A DNA stretch of 64,000 nucleotides from Stenocarpella maydis (Eukaryota > Ascomycota > Sordariomycetes > Diaporthales > Diaporthaceae), in contig NQMI01000001.1 in the NCBI GenBank assembly GCA_002270565.1, positions 401,575 to 465,574 of the forward strand. The letters run 5' to 3'. Position 1 is the stretch's first letter; every line of letters begins with the position of its first letter. Made by a program: the position numbers and the translations under genes. Of this stretch, positions 1 through 10,644 are shown in pieces. Below the pieces are notes generated by a model that worked only from the letters and a program-made list of their open reading frames with translations, searched no databases and was not told where the DNA came from.

Positions 1-2879
1 CGTCGTCTTGTCACTCTGTGTTTATGAAACAACGCAACACGTGTAGTACCTGGTGATTACCAGTTATACAAGGTTCACTCACCCAAGAGTCTGTCGTCAT
101 AGGGCGACGTTAGAGGATTCGGGCAACTTCTTGCAAGGAGCTGCAGTAGTCCAAGGTAAGAAAGGGGTTTTCCGTACCGCAGACCACAACCATGTTGACC
201 TCGACGATGGTCCAGTTCATCTCTTGGCTTGCCAGTCAGATAGCCTATGGGTTTGAGAAGTCCAGCCTCATGGTGTAGAGGGATCTTACACAAGAGACTA
301 CCTAAGTACCCTCAGGATGTTACCAAGAATATGCCTCTCAGATAACACTTCCCAATAATTCCAGCCCCTGGCGGCACTCACACCAGCCCCCCAGAAAAGT
401 TACCCACGATAGCAAGCTTCTGCGATCTGAGGAGGTTGACATTCCAGATAAATGGTATTAGAACCTCCATTAACAACACATTGGCAAGGTTGTTTATAGT
501 GGTGTTGGAAGGATGGACATCCCAAACGCAGCGGTGTTTCGGGGGATGGAGAGGGTCGATGGGATTGACCCTACGCCAGAACGCATAGAGTGGCTGGCGC
601 TGGAGTAGTACAATCAAAAGCTGCCGAATCCCTGTTTCTCTGGGTTATGTTAGACAGACAGGACCGCCCGTAGATGCGTTCCATTATTGAGCTACAAGGA
701 TTGTTGTCTGCATGAGGAGGAATACGAACAGGATCATCGACGGCCACCTGATTCTGTGATGAATGCTGAAGATGAGCCAGCGAAAGCCCAGTAATGCCGC
801 TCTGGTAGTGAATATTTCAAGAGTGTAGGGATACGAGGTTGCGTTTAGGCTTAAAAGTACGATCTGCTCGCGTCAGGGGAACCAGCCCATACGTGTAGCC
901 AGAGTCTTCTTGAAAGCAGTGCACAAGGAATTTACATTGCAGACAAACAAGGCCCGAAGCATTCTCCTTGGTCAGGTGCATACTGTAACTATAACATGTG
1001 CTAACGAGGACAACTAGCGAACTCCATATCTTCTCCGGTCAGGGTGCTCTTGGCCTGTCTCAACGGCTGAGACCGGCGTCGTACTGGTCGCGGTGAAGTC
1101 TGATTGGGTATTTTTGTGAGTGATGCTCAAGCAAAGTAATCCTTACAGGCCTCCGAGCCTGTACTATGGAAGAAACTCAATCTGGCCTGCGCCGACGGGG
1201 CGGGAAAACGTCCGCCTATATTTCACGGCCGAGTATCCACTGATAGGCCTACTTGCTCTTCCTGCCTCCCTTCGTAAGCTCATAGCCGGCCATCGTGGAC
1301 CACTGCTAACTTGGCGTACTCAGAACGTTTCGGAGAGTCCCTTCTAGCCCGTAGTGGAACACACAAGGCGTTACATATAAGCCTCCAAACCACTACCTCA
1401 CTCCATAGGTTGCAGTGTTTCTCAGGATATCACTGTACCTAAAGCCGCAGTCTCCTTTCGGGACGTCACAACATGACGCTTGCGTCAGCGCTGTAGCTTA
1501 AAGGCTGTTATACTTCGCCAGGGAGACTTTGATTGAGCAGACTCTACCTAAACGCGTATTTTGAGGCGCTTCCATAATCAATCGGGCAGCCCGCGTATAT
1601 AAGTGTTCCCTCACTGCCGGCGAGATATATCTGTAGGATGCCTAACATATATGCCTGGTTTCCAAAACCTGACTACAATACGCTGGCCCTGAAGAATCCA
1701 GTGATCTTCAGAGTTGCAGGAAGGCAGAGGACTGATGGAAAAGGATTGCCAGGGCATCTGTGTTTGCTACCGAGCTTTCTTATAGACCGTTTGCGATTAT
1801 CTCCTGTTCGGAGCTATGCCCTCGTGGTATGCCGCTTTAGTGGTAATGGCGGGTCTGCTGAAACTGTGGCGGCCAAGGTCTGGTTGGAAGGATTTTTAAC
1901 AGCATTGGATTGACAGAGAAACCCTATGTGTCGCTGGGTGTAGGTGTAGGTGTAGGTGTTGTGGTGAGGGTGTTGTGGGTATGGGTGCTGGGGGGTATCT
2001 TCTAGCGGTGCAACCCCCATTCAGGTGGAAGGAGTTAAAAGATTACCATAGCGGATGTAAATTCTAGGGTTCTGAGTGAACGCTAAGTATTGTTTTATTG
2101 GAACGCGTAGGTAATGGTCACCGTGTATCTTATCACCTTCCGTGGGATGATAACAAGTAGTATAGTCATACTGAGTTGATTTGGAGAGCAGGTAGCATAG
2201 TTATAATGAACAAAACAATGGACTGGTGGTCCACAGATTGATAGGTACCTCTTGCCTTCCACTGTTAATACAAAGTTTTCGTCAACTTGATCCCAAACCT
2301 CAATGGTTCATGTGTGGTACCAAATTATGGGTGTCTGTCGAATGGGAATTAAGTACTTGGTAGAATATAGTTGTGGATAGTTAACACACCACTTGTCATT
2401 CAGCGTCGTATTTTAGGTAACTCTGAGAGGAACAAAATCAACGGAACAAAGTCGTGCATAGACTAAATCGAGACACACAAATATAGCACTAAAAGCCTCT
2501 TGTGTCCCTGAGCAAGGGCCTAGTCAGCTTGACAGCTGTCAGTCCAAGTCCTGTTTTAAGCATGGTCTATGCTTTATGCGTGTGAGTTGGAACAAAAGAA
2601 GAACATAAGGAGTTGTATGAGTAATCACTCAAGGAATAGCTGAATGCCACAGCTCACCACATGATAGATCCAAGAGTGTGACTAGTGCACATGTGCTCAC
2701 CTCCCTACCTGACTACTTAAATAGGCATCACTGCCATGTATCCAAGTGAGACATAAGGGGAAAATAGTTGTACCTCCAAAGGAGACGACCAGATGATTGA
2801 TGGATGGAATCAATAAACACTAAGTACATGCAGTGATGCCTTACGAGGGAAGAGTGCCAGTGCAATGATGCAGATGGGC
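1..2879. other. Gene-free stretch, possible degenerate DNA
   Basis: I see no convincing gene here. Open frames are short, have no recognisable domain and are interrupted on both strands. Base composition is mixed, without the homogeneous GC-rich third positions seen in the real genes of this window. The only structured piece is a GGTGTA-type tandem tract near 1936-1996. The rest is ordinary intergenic DNA or a relic too decayed to identify. Confidence 0.6.
1936..1996. repeat. G/T-rich minisatellite (GTAGGT-type)
   Basis: The plus strand reads as about four exact GTAGGT-like hexamers that degrade into GGTGTTGTGGTGAGG-type variants. It resembles a short interstitial G/T tract. It is not the canonical fungal telomere repeat TTAGGG. 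Confidence 0.6.
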
Positions 2880-2884
2880 AAAAA
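2880..2884 (-). terminator. Pol III T5 terminator after tRNA-Ala
   Basis: Read on the minus strand, a run of five T begins one base after the tRNA 3' end. That is the normal RNA polymerase III stop signal. Confidence 0.7.
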
Positions 2885-2885
2885 T

Positions 2886-3003
2886 GGACGATGCCGGAAT
2901 CGAACCGGCGACCTTTCGCAGCCAGAATCTGGACACAACAAGCCGCATATGCTTGATGTTCCATAAATGCGAAGCGAACATTATACCCCTAAACCAATCG
3001 CCC
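2886..3003 (-). tRNA. tRNA-Ala (anticodon CGC), with 47-nt intron
   Basis: The minus strand folds as a complete tRNA: acceptor stem GGGCGAT/ATCGTCC, a D arm with GGTTTAGGGGTATAA, anticodon stem TTCGC/GCGAA, and a T arm around GGTTCGAATCC. The anticodon loop reads TT-CGC-A, then a 47-nt insertion, then T. The insertion sits one base 3' of the anticodon, the canonical position for a nuclear tRNA intron. The mature RNA would be 71 nt. A G3:U70 wobble pair, the alanine identity element, is present and agrees with the CGC anticodon, which decodes GCG. A T5 terminator follows. Isotype is inferred from these two signals only. Confidence 0.86.
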
Positions 3004-3344
3004 ACTTGCATACTACATAATATTTAAGAAATTATATTGCTATACTATGCAGTGAGAATATTAGAGAGGGGATCACTAAGCGTGTGAGCATATGAAGGCT
3101 GGATTTAATAATAGGTTAACTGAATGTAAGCATTTAATATTTTGTCTATTATTAACAGAGGACGCCTTTTTATGCATTTATACACAACTCAGTAGGTGTG
3201 TCTTCAGAGTTGTGAATTATGCTGTGCCGCTACTAGCTATACGTTAACTATAGGTCCATTGCTGGGACCAAACAAGGTTGTCACAAAACTGAATCCCATA
3301 AAAAGTTAAGAAGATGACACTCGATCAAGTGCTATCCAATCAAC

Positions 3345-5313
3345 TCAAAGCTCATTAAGTATCTTGGCCGCAATCTTCTCAGCAAACATATACACAGTCG
3401 CCTGCGGATTTGCAGGCACGGCGAACGGAAACGCACTTGCGTCCACAACGCGCAGCCCTTCAACGCCAAACACCCTCGCCTGGGAGTCCACCACGGCCAT
3501 TGGGTCCTCTTCTTGTCCCTCCCCCATCTTACAAGTGCCGCTGGCATGCCAAACTGTAGACGCCGTCTGGCGGAGGTACGACAAGATGTCCTCATCACTA
3601 GTCACGCTTGATCCCGGGGCCACCTCCGCACCGATGCGGACAGGGTCGAGCACGGGGTCGGCGAGCGCCTCGCGGCACCTTTTGAAGGCTGCGACAGCAA
3701 CCTCGGCATCCGCAGGGTCCGACAGCCAGGCCAGGTCAAAGACCGGAGGGTCCCTGATGCTCGAGGAGCTTATGGTGACATTGCCGCGGGAAAGGGGTGC
3801 CAGCAGGGTAGCGCTCATGCTGCCGACTGTCTGGAGGCTTCCCGAGCTCGAGGGGATGGCGAACGCAAAGGGGATGTACTGTATCTCGGGCCAGTCCTCT
3901 GGGAAGCCTGAGAGTTTGTCCTTGGTGTCTTGGGAGAAGTTGGCCCGGAGTTCCTCGGGGATCCTTTCGAAGGAGAAATATCCCCCTGCCTGGCTGTAGG
4001 GCCCAGCGTGCTCGTTGTGGTACTGTTCCAGGGTGGTTTGACGAATGGCTGGATCAGGGGAGTTTACCAGAGCGCCCGCTGTTGGGGTGTTTATCTCCTG
4101 GAGAACGTTGAAGGTGATTTGCTCCCAAAGGTTCTGCCCAACCCCCGGCAGGTCTTTAACCACCGGGATGCCGTGAGACCGGAGCGTATCGCTGGGACCG
4201 ATACCTAGGTTCAGGTTTAAGTACCCAATAGATTGACCGTCTTCCAACCCCACACCACCTTGAGGGAATGCGGCTTACCTGAGAGCATTAACAACTGGGG
4301 AGAATGGAACACGCCGCCCGAGAGGATGACCTCCTTCCTCGCTCTCAGCGTATATTTCGACCCCTCAGTGTTTACTTGGACACCAGTAGCCCTTCCGGAT
4401 TGGATCAAAATCTCGGTGGCCTGCGTGCGAGAGTACACAGCAATGTCGGTTCCTTGGTCTACCATCTGCAGGTAGCTCGTCTGAGATGATGACCGAGTGG
4501 CGTCTCGAGGGTCGATGGTAGATGTCGTCCAACCTCCTATACCGTTGGCCGATCCGCTGTTCAAACCCTTCGGCGCGGGAGCCATCCCGATTGCCTGCAG
4601 CCCACGCGCGAGCCACGTAGTCGAAGGGTCGACCCAGTTACCAAAGGACACAGTCAATGGCCTCTGGGAAGCGACAGGGCGGCCATCACCGAAAAATGCA
4701 TCTGGATCCCAGCTGGGCGTCGCATTGGCAGCGTTGCGCTTCTCCAAGTCAGGGGGGGTGAACTGGCAACCCGCCTTGAAGAACTGAATGATGTTGTCCC
4801 ATTGGTAGCTGTCGTCGCCGACCTCCTCAGCCCACCAGTCATATGTCCCCTTTGAAGCACGCACGTAGGCGAGTGTGTTGAGCGCCGAGCTTCCTCCCAG
4901 CGTCTTGCCTCTGGCGTAGTGGACCTTCCGCCCTGCGGCACCATGCTGCGGGACGGATATGAGGTCCCAGTCGACTAGGGGCTCGCTTTGGTAATTGTCA
5001 GCGTCTGCCGAGAGGACAGGCATGTTCAATGCGTAGTATGGGACCACGCTCTGGTTTCCCGTGTCAGCCTGGTAAGAGCCTCCCGCCTCAACCACTGCCA
5101 CGGAGAAGTGGGGGGCCAGTCGAGCCGCCATCGTGAGACCGGCAGTCCCGCCACCGACAACTGTGATTGTTAGGCCACGAGTTGCGGCTGGTTTATGGTG
5201 GAAGACTCGAAACACTTACCTATGTAGTCGTAGGTCGCATTATCCCGGGCTAAGGGAACACATTGCACAGCAGGAGCTGCGATTATCACAGTCCACGCCA
5301 AGTACCAGAGCAT
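3345..5313 (-). CDS. Secreted GMC-family FAD oxidoreductase
   Basis: Three exons on the minus strand (5313-5220, 5160-4279, 4204-3345) encode 611 residues, a normal length for the glucose-methanol-choline oxidoreductase family. Introns are 59 and 74 nt with GT-AG ends. The first junction restores DYIVVGGGTAGL, the FAD dinucleotide-binding motif, and the second restores MLSGIGPSDTL, the second GMC signature region. Residues 1-18 form a signal peptide, so the enzyme is probably extracellular. The C-terminal domain has the active-site His in VWHASGTCKMG (about 545) and Asn in ANPQATVY (about 591), a His/Asn pair used by part of the family. GMC enzymes oxidise alcohols, sugars or aldehydes and many produce H2O2. 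The substrate cannot be read here; aryl-alcohol oxidase, sugar dehydrogenase and versicolorin-B-synthase-like roles are all open. The gene looks intact. Confidence 0.93.
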
Positions 5314-7110
5314 GATCGTCGAAACTAGGACTGACCTGTCAGCTGCTATCTGGATAGTATAGAGAGCGAATATGTGGCTCGAGGCTGCTTATAGCTATAG
5401 AAAATTCCTGTTTAGATTGCGATAAAATTACTGAGGAGAACTTGCAGGGGCCCCTAGCAGTGTCAAGGGACCTAGGTAACGTCATGTAAGCACTATCGTC
5501 ATGTGTACTTGATCGCGGGCTTTAACTTCTTATCCGGGTGTCAATCCCCCGTCCTTGCCAGGAAAAGGGGCGAGGGGTCCCCTCCCGGGAGTGGCTGTTT
5601 TCGAGAGCGAGGGGAGGCATAGATTATTCAAGTGCTTGACGTGCTTGGCACACTAGGCTGCGGCTGGCATGGCGCTTAAGCTTTGTAAATCAGGCAGCAG
5701 TTACTAGAACGCAAAAATTGCTGGATACTTATCCAGCATAGCATGATGTGGATACCAAAGTTGGAAGGCTTAAATTTCATCGCTCACTATTACGGAGGTA
5801 TGGCACCTCTATTTAATTGAAGGTATCTATGAATCCGATGGCCTAAATCACTCTAATCTACCGAGGTACAACTTAAATACAACTGCTTATTTGAACATCT
5901 GGGCTCATCATCTTTATACGAAATGGGGCTTGAACGCAGTGCTCCTAGAACATCTCATATTCTGTTTTAATTGTTATCAGTATTGTATTTCTTATCTAAC
6001 GCTGCGTCTTTAAGCGTTACGACTGTATGAAGGGACCGCTGCAGCTCCTTTCTCTTGAGGGAATTGTGACCGGCTCAAAAACGAAACCAGGCTAGGTACG
6101 AAGCCCAACCATACCGACCGCAAATGGTGGCTTATTAGTTCGGTTCCTGGATGCAACAGAATGCCTGCCAAACTGTTATCGTCGTTATGGAACCTATTGT
6201 TTTGGATTTGGGCCAGTCCACGAGACCAGTCCTGCAGCCCCGTAAAATGGCGGAAAAGGGGATGCTGTCAGCAGCCAAAAGAAAGATTTCAAAGTTGCAA
6301 AGCCCAGGTTACATCTTAACCCTGTGCGTATAGCAGCCTCAAAATTACAGCGGCTCCTTGAGGGAAGGAGGGCGCACAGGCACATGCGAGTGAGACCTGG
6401 ACCGACGCTCCGTACCTAGGTAGGTTGTGCGGGTGAAACAAGAGATGAGCCAGGTGTGGTAGTTTTGCCAGTACAAGAGAGACGAGACAGCCAGAAGGCA
6501 CCTTTCACTACGTGAGGGAGGGGGAAAAAAAATAAAATTAAAGCCACTTTAAGACTTCTAGGCAAGTTGTGAACTCGGATGGTCGCTTGTAAAATTGTAT
6601 GTCTGGGAGGTACATCCTGGGGGGGGGGGGGAGGCACCGCCGTCTCTCAGCACGGTAAGTCTGTGCACCTTTCAAGTGCCTGAGAGGCACATAGCCTTAC
6701 CTGAGGAGCACCGGATGGAGCAAGACACACACTAGGTGGCAATACTATTGGTGTGAGCTGCCGACGGTGGCTTACTATACTAGGTACAATCTTCTGACTA
6801 GCACGCAGTACACATTCCACATATGCAGTGCCCTTTGTTCAACACGTTCCATTTTCGTCTGTGAACATGAAGCTTCCTTTTTGGTTTTGGCACCGACTGC
6901 TGTTTTGGATGGAGTAGAAGTGGGCGGATACTACGAATGTCTTTGAAATAGAATACACTGGGCACCCAGATAGAATTCTTCAATAGTTGCCGGCCAGTGA
7001 AATCCAGTGTTGTCGACCCTTGAAAGCCCCGTCTCCTGAATTGCCCCAGAGCATCTCTTTCTCTCAGGCCAATAACTGCCAATCTATCAAGCCAATCTCC
7101 GATTTTCGCC
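5314..7110. other. Intergenic stretch, no gene seen
   Basis: There is no supported coding region. It contains scattered AT-rich patches, a 12-G run near 6610-6630 and one copy of the palindrome TACCTAGGTA at 6413-6422. A longer minus-strand open frame at 6798-7235 has no recognisable motif and overlaps the start of the plus-strand candidate gene at 7111, so I did not call it. Confidence 0.55.
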
Positions 7111-7597
7111 ATGCTCCTCCGAGTGCCTTTTCTGTCCACTTGCTCCTTATTGCTTGCCGTATCCACGGCATCACCTATTTGGCAGACCAAGCACCAAGAA
7201 GCATTGGGAAAATCGGCCGTTGATGGGCCGAACAACCATGGTTATTATGTGAGTTACCGGGGCATTGCTCTCGTCCGCGTCTGCTGACATGGTAACCCAG
7301 GATGTGGGCTCAGCGAGGCGGTTCCCACCCATGACGCCGGGGTATATGATGACGCCAGTGTGGAATGGGAACTTGCAGATTGGCGGCGAGGCACTGAGTT
7401 CCGGTCGTGCATGGGTCACCGGAGCAATCAATTCTGCGTGGAGGAACGTGATGGAGATGCTGGACACGGAAGGGTTGGAGGACAAAGCAGACGGACCACC
7501 GTCAATGTGTGGAGGCCCAACTGATGATGTCGATGTGGACTGGTATAATTTCAACACCCAGGCCGGACCGACTACGGCGTGCAGCTTGACATTGTGA
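7111..7597 (+). CDS. Candidate small secreted protein
   Basis: Two exons (7111-7248 and 7301-7597) joined by a 52-nt GT-AG intron (GTGAGT donor, ACCCAG acceptor) encode about 144 residues. The N-terminus is a convincing signal peptide: a basic residue, a hydrophobic stretch of about 15 residues and a small-residue cleavage region ending near TASP. The mature part has few Cys, is acidic towards the C-terminus and matches no family I recognise. The splice keeps frame. Against the model, a 201-residue open frame runs antisense across the same DNA, and a second plus-strand frame stays coding-like near the stop, so the 3' end could involve another exon. It may be an effector-like or orphan secreted protein, but no function can be assigned. 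Confidence 0.42.
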
Positions 7598-8210
7598 ACG
7601 CAGGGTAGGTGGCGCTGCAAGCCGTCGCTCTCTACTGGTACTAGAATGTCAATAATGCTCCACCACCAAGTACTCAAGTGTGCTGGGTTATAATCCACAA
7701 CAGCATCAACAACCTGCTTGAGCTCGCACGTCATCTCCATACTGCAGAAGCCGACAGCTTGTTCACCCAAGCCCAAGCCCCATCCAGCATGAGCCCCATC
7801 TTCATCAACAAGTCAGCGGCGGAGGCGGTCGTCGACGGGCGGAGCACCACAACGGCGGCCCAAGCACTAGGTTTGCACCAGAAATCGCCTCACCTCGAGC
7901 AGACGCCACCTCACCCACTCCCACATGCGGCAGCGGAGCTGCAACTGGCCCATGTCTTCGTCAGAGGACGACCCCAGCCGCCTTGGCCTGCCGTCCTTCC
8001 AGATACTCGGAGCATCATGGGCTGTGTTCAGGGCCGCCGAGATGAGCTTGGGTTCACCCGAGACCCAGGCCGTGGTTCTCTTGTGCACACAAGGCAAACG
8101 CGAGTACGAGAGCCCAGGCTGGGCCGCGGGCTCAGCGTGTCTTGTCAAACCAGGTAGAATAAAGGGGTATCACTAATCTCCTTCCGTCTCCAGCGCGTTC
8201 ATCACTCAGT
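7598..8210. other. Spacer with an unassigned open frame
   Basis: A minus-strand frame at about 7867-8148 has coding-like composition, including a motif with GSSSDEDMGQLQLR, and ends near a possible GTGAGG donor. I could not find a start codon, a partner exon or a domain. A plus-strand frame covers the same DNA. It may be a gene fragment, so I leave it uncalled. Confidence 0.3.
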
Positions 8211-9845
8211 CTAAAGAGCCACGGTGAAGGCAAACATGAACCCGAAACTCATCGCCAGCAAGGCCGTCCCCACGGGCACCCGGGCGCCCTGCCCGGCTCC
8301 TGAAGCTGCGACAACACCCGGCCCCGAGGGAGGCGTGAGCTGCGCCGTCCCGTTCGGGCTCCCAGAAGCCGTCTCCAACGCGCCAGCATCACTCGTGGGC
8401 GCCTGCGTGGCCCTCTGCAGCCCATCAGCACCACCCGAGGGCGCCGGCGTGGCCAGGGCGGGGACGGTCGGGCTGCCAGACGCGGTGAGCAGCCCGTCGC
8501 CGTCGCCGCCGCCCCCGCCCCGGTCATCATGGACACGGTCATTGTGTACGCCGAGTCGCCGGGGGGCTGCGGCAGGCTCGCCGCCCGGGACGGCCGCACC
8601 GTCGTCACCACGACCGGCCTGCTCGTCACCGTCGTCATCACGACGGTCCTGCTCGTCACCGTGGTCACCTGCGGCGAGCTCGGCGCGCCGGCGGCGGCGG
8701 CCCACCTTGCCAGCACGCACTGCTGCATGAGCTGGTTGTCGACGAGCTGGTTGTCCTGCCTCGACGGCGTGAGGCTGAGGATGTAGCTGGTGTCGAAGCT
8801 GCCTGCGGCCCAGCCCACGAGGCCCGTGAAGACGTCCGGGTTCTGGTTGATGAAGCTGTTCTGCGAGCAGAAGTTTGTGAAGCACTGTTTCCAGGCCTGC
8901 GGTTAGTTCCCGTCGCCGCCGCCCCGGGGAGAAGACACAGGGCAGATGAGCAGAGGGCCGTGTGGGGAGGTTGTGGAGCCGGGCAATGCTCACCGTGGGA
9001 TCCTCCGATGCGCCGGTCTCGCTGACGATGGCCCTCCGGCCGGCCTGCCTGAGGAAATCCGCAACTGTGGTGAGCGCAGCGACGTTGTCGGTCGTGCACG
9101 TCTCGTGTGTGCCGGAGTTGTCCTCGTCCAGGTACTTGTGGATGTCCAACAGCAGGTTGTCGGTCGTGCCATCCGGGTTCGTGATCTTCATGAGCGCCTC
9201 GGCACTCCCGCTCGACACCAGCGTCGCGGCGCTGTCGAAGTTGGTGCCGGGGAGCAGGATCATCTGGCTCGTGGCGCCGGCACCCCGGATGGCCGCCACG
9301 GCCTTCTGGCACGTCGCGGCCCAGACGTCGATGTCCAGGTCGTGCGGCTCGTTCATGAGCTCAAAGACCATGCGGTCCTGGCCCGCGTACTTGGCCGCCA
9401 GCTGCGTCCACAGCGCGGCGAACTGGTCGTCGGTCGGGCCGCCCTGCCCGATGATGCCGCCGTCCCACCGCGCAAAGTTGTGGATGTCGATCATGCAGTG
9501 CGCGCCGGTGGCGAGGCACGCTTGCACGAGCCGGTCGTACTTGGCGGCGTTGGCGGCGTCGAGGCCGCCGCCCAGCTGGTTGTTGACGAGGAACTGCCAC
9601 GACACGGGCAGCCGGAACAGGTTCAGCGGCTTGCTGAGGGACGCCCAGTGCTGCATCTGCCCGGGGCCGTCGCCGCCGCCGCCGCCGCCGCCGAGGGGCA
9701 GCTGCGTCGAGCCGGTCGGGCATGTGCCGTCGATCTGGCAGCCGAAGTCGCCGCCGGCGATGGCGACCCCGAGGAACTGCACCTGTGCGGCCGCGGTAGC
9801 CACCAGGGTCACGGCAGCAACAAGTGTGCTGATATCTAAGAACAT
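8211..9845 (-). CDS. GH5 endoglucanase with Ser/Thr/Pro linker and GPI-type tail
   Basis: The minus-strand model uses exons 9845-8994, 8896-8550 and 8472-8211 (486 residues; introns 96 and 77 nt). Residues 1-20 are a signal peptide. The catalytic domain is a family 5 glycoside hydrolase: the proton donor Glu166 lies in ELMNEPHD and the nucleophile Glu276 in IVSETGASED, and the His in DIHNFARWD is also conserved. Intron 1 joins EDPT to AWKQCFTNFC, giving the expected GH5 C-terminal strand with GWAAGSFDTSY. The enzyme should cleave beta-1,4-glucan outside the cell. There is no carbohydrate-binding module. A low-complexity Thr/Val/Pro/Ala/Gly linker follows, then a hydrophobic C-terminus (VGTALLAMSFGFMFAFTVAL) typical of GPI attachment. 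That tail is in another frame from the linker, so either the 77-nt intron (GTACAC...TGGCAG) is real or there is a frameshift in the GC-rich linker. The start and catalytic domain are secure. Confidence 0.9.
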   Translation of the reverse strand: MFLDISTLVAAVTLVATAAAQVQFLGVAIAGGDFGCQIDGTCPTGSTQLPLGGGGGGGDGPGQMQHWASLSKPLNLFRLPVSWQFLVNNQLGGGLDAANAAKYDRLVQACLATGAHCMIDIHNFARWDGGIIGQGGPTDDQFAALWTQLAAKYAGQDRMVFELMNEPHDLDIDVWAATCQKAVAAIRGAGATSQMILLPGTNFDSAATLVSSGSAEALMKITNPDGTTDNLLLDIHKYLDEDNSGTHETCTTDNVAALTTVADFLRQAGRRAIVSETGASEDPTVSIARLHNLPTRPSAHLPCVFSPGRRRRELTAGLETVLHKLLLAEQLHQPEPGRLHGPRGLGRRQLRHQLHPQPHAVEAGQPARRQPAHAAVRAGKVGRRRRRAELAAGDHGDEQDRRDDDGDEQAGRGDDGAAVPGGEPAAAPRRLGVHNDRVHDDRGGGGGDGDGLLTASGSPTVPALATPAPSGGADGLQRATQAPTSDAGALETASGSPNGTAQLTPPSGPGVVAASGAGQGARVPVGTALLAMSFGFMFAFTVAL

Positions 9846-9957
9846 GATGGCGTGCTGAGGCCAAGGACAACAAAAGAAAAAGAATGTGCGGACGAGGACT
9901 GCTACACTACTTCATGGCAAGCCCCGGCAGAGCTTGTCCGTTGGCTGGCACCCGGGC

Positions 9958-10010
9958 CTATTCGATATATCCGGCGTATTCGATGTATTCGATATATCCG
10001 ATATGCTCGA
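9958..10010. repeat. Imperfect tandem repeat, ATTCGATATATCCG type
   Basis: Three to four related copies of a 14-16-nt unit containing TATTCGATATATCC or variants lie 110-165 nt upstream of the GH5 start codon. They could be regulatory or simply a microsatellite; nothing in the sequence decides this. Confidence 0.5.
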
Positions 10011-10487
10011 GACTTGTCGTCCGGAGTCCCGCGAGTGCTCTGCTATTTAGGCATGGCATTGACTCGGGCGGCGGGGGTCTGGCCCATCGTCTATGTTTAA
10101 CCGTGGTACGGAGGAGGCTGTCTACTCCAGCAGCCAGTCTCGCGGCGTGCCGTCCCACCACTCCCAGCACGGTGGCGCAGGGCTTGCGTGCTGGCTAGCA
10201 CGTCACCTGCCAGCCCGGCAGCGAGGCTGCTAGTGCCTGCTTGCGATCTCCCCAGGGGTTGCTGTACATCAGACATGGCAGGTTTCAGCACTCCAGACGG
10301 AGACCAGGGAACAGCCGCGATGCTATACGAGTTCATGCCGCGTTTCCAGGGGCAGGGGGAGCCAATCCTGGCCGGCGGCAGCCCCGGGTCTTTTTCAACC
10401 AGTCTGAGCCCGACGACACTGCCTCGTGGCATAATCCGATACTCGTCTTCATAATTGATACCATACTCCACTTCGCCCGTCGCATGT

Positions 10488-10545
10488 CATCCATCCATCC
10501 ATCCACCCATCCATCCACCCACCCATCCATCCATCCACCCCCTCC
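10488..10545. repeat. (CCAT)n / CCACCCAT microsatellite
   Basis: The plus strand has repeated CCAT units interspersed with CCAC. It lies about 100 nt beyond the stop codon of the DUF5672 gene. Confidence 0.85.
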
Positions 10546-10644
10546 ACCGGCGTCACAGAAAAGCCTCCGTGACCAGAACGGCCTGTCACCCGCCTCCCCT
10601 GGCGGGCCATTCGCGGGTGGCAGCTCCGTCTGGCACACGCCAGG

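Larger units (their letters stand above)
9846..10644. other. Intergenic region with simple repeats
   Basis: No gene is visible. It holds an imperfect ATTCGATATATCCG-type repeat at about 9958-10010, upstream of the GH5 gene, and a CCAT tetranucleotide array at 10488-10545. Confidence 0.6.

Noticed and set aside
378..617. Plus-strand bits reminiscent of a membrane transporter relic
   Set aside because: No consecutive recognisable motif in any single frame and no partner pieces upstream or downstream.
1936..1996. Interstitial telomere
   Set aside because: The unit is GTAGGT-like, not TTAGGG, and only about 60 bp long.
8224..9858. Long open frames opposite the GH5 gene (up to 298 codons)
   Set aside because: They are shadows of GC-rich codon bias: no start context, no domain, and Arg/Ala/Gly-biased translations.
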